A stretch of 14,754 bases of DNA from Lentimicrobium sp. (GTDB lineage: Bacteria; Bacteroidota; Bacteroidia; Flavobacteriales; Flavobacteriaceae), in contig JAEMQE010000252.1 of assembly GCA_022758945.1 (NCBI GenBank), forward strand, positions 1 to 14,754, read 5' to 3'. The notes below the pieces were generated by a model. It ran no database searches. It was not told the DNA's origin and was given only the letters and a program-made list of their open reading frames with translations. Positions 14,065-14,754 of this stretch are shown piece by piece; position 1 is the stretch's first letter, and each line of letters opens with the position of its first letter. The position numbers and the translations under genes were made by a program.

Positions 14065-14754
14065 ATTTATATTTTAATTCTCCGTTTATCCAGGTTTCAC
14101 TGGCTTCAACGTCAGAAACATTTTCTAATTCAAAAGGGTTTTTATCCAAAACAATAAAATCAGCAAATTTCCCTTTGGAAAGAGTTCCTTTTATATGTCC
14201 TAAATTATCAGCAATGGCACTTCCGAGCGTGTAGGCTTTCAACGCTTGCTGGAAAGTGATTTTTTGGCTTTCGCCAATGACAAAACCATCGGCTGCTTTT
14301 CGTGTTACTGCGGTTTCCATATTCACCCAAGGATTTATTTCTTTCACCACAGGGCCATCGGTTGATAATGCCAAATTTATTCCGCTATTCAAAACGGTTT
14401 TGCACGGATAAACCACATCTAATAATTCGTCTGGCAATGTACTTTTGAAGTTATTTGCCAGTTCGTAAATGAAAATCGGCTGCATTGCGGCAGTCATATT
14501 CATCATCTGAAAATCCTTTATATTTTCATTGGATAAAAATCCAACGTGTTCAATTCTGTGTTTTAAAGTGTTGTCGATTTTGAATAAATCACGATACACT
14601 TTCAAAGTCAAATCGACTGCCTGATGACCAATGGCGTGTGTTGCCACTGAAAATCCTTTGTCAACCGCTTCTTTAGCAGTTTTATAGAATTTATCGTAAT
14701 CCAAACGCAAAACGCCTTTGTAACCATCGGTATTTTTGTAAGGAACATTCAAAT
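14048..14754 (-). CDS. YtcJ-like metal-dependent amidohydrolase, C-terminal part (gene cut by window edge)
   Basis: About 235 residues of the C-terminal part of an Amidohydro_3-family enzyme are present. The N terminus lies beyond position 14754, and full members of the family are usually around 520-560 residues. Metal-site residues can be seen: His in ATHAIGH, His in HRIEHVG and Asp in ALSTDGPV, in the correct order for this superfamily. The end has the usual GTLSKGKFADFIVLDKNPF strand and EASETWINGE. The last residues are encoded inside a repeat. The enzyme hydrolyses an amide or similar bond, and the substrate is unknown. It lies 61 bp upstream of the regulator and may belong to the same transcript or to a separate upstream unit. 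Confidence 0.85.
   Translation of the reverse strand, partial: LNVPYKNTDGYKGVLRLDYDKFYKTAKEAVDKGFSVATHAIGHQAVDLTLKVYRDLFKIDNTLKHRIEHVGFLSNENIKDFQMMNMTAAMQPIFIYELANNFKSTLPDELLDVVYPCKTVLNSGINLALSTDGPVVKEINPWVNMETAVTRKAADGFVIGESQKITFQQALKAYTLGSAIADNLGHIKGTLSKGKFADFIVLDKNPFELENVSDVEASETWINGELKYKLGIGY

Overview
The window looks like chromosomal DNA of a member of the Bacteroidota, most likely a Flavobacterium-type organism. The reasons are the low GC content, the very AT-rich gaps, the lack of clear Shine-Dalgarno boxes, the protein style (Lys/Asn/Ile-rich, lipoprotein signals ending in SSC or LSC), and several short palindromic or dispersed repeats of a kind I associate with flavobacterial genomes. 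All thirteen recognisable genes lie on the minus strand, so transcription runs from high to low coordinates. No rRNA, tRNA, CRISPR array, transposase or phage gene was seen.

In transcription order, the right end (13.5-14.75 kb) holds the C-terminal part of a YtcJ-like amidohydrolase, cut by the window edge, and then an Lrp/AsnC-family regulator. The regulator overlaps by 8 bp a GabT-like class III aminotransferase. Next come a GabD-like aldehyde dehydrogenase, a stand-alone GNAT acetyltransferase, a PotD-like lipoprotein binding protein, a family III (CaiB/BaiF) CoA-transferase, the permeases PotB and PotC, the ATPase PotA, a second aldehyde dehydrogenase of the betaine/aminoaldehyde type, a third of the Sad (YneI) type, and a FAD-dependent amine oxidase with a Tat-type lipoprotein signal. 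Positions 1-302 carry no gene.

Together the genes read as a polyamine (putrescine/spermidine) uptake and catabolism locus. PotABCD imports the amine. An oxidase or the aminotransferase converts the amine to an aminoaldehyde, and an aldehyde dehydrogenase oxidises that to GABA. GabT makes succinate semialdehyde, and the Sad and GabD types make succinate. The Lrp-type protein is the probable local regulator. No gamma-glutamyl-putrescine (Puu) gene is present. The CoA-transferase, the GNAT protein and the amidohydrolase do not fit the textbook pathway and are the most open parts of the locus. Substrates are inferred from family and context only.

The other striking aspect is repeats. Every intergenic gap longer than about 50 bp between two genes contains a palindromic or repeat element, of about five different kinds. 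Two of these elements supply the stop codon and last residues of the upstream gene (potA and the amidohydrolase), and one further repeat-like sequence lies in frame inside the CoA-transferase gene.
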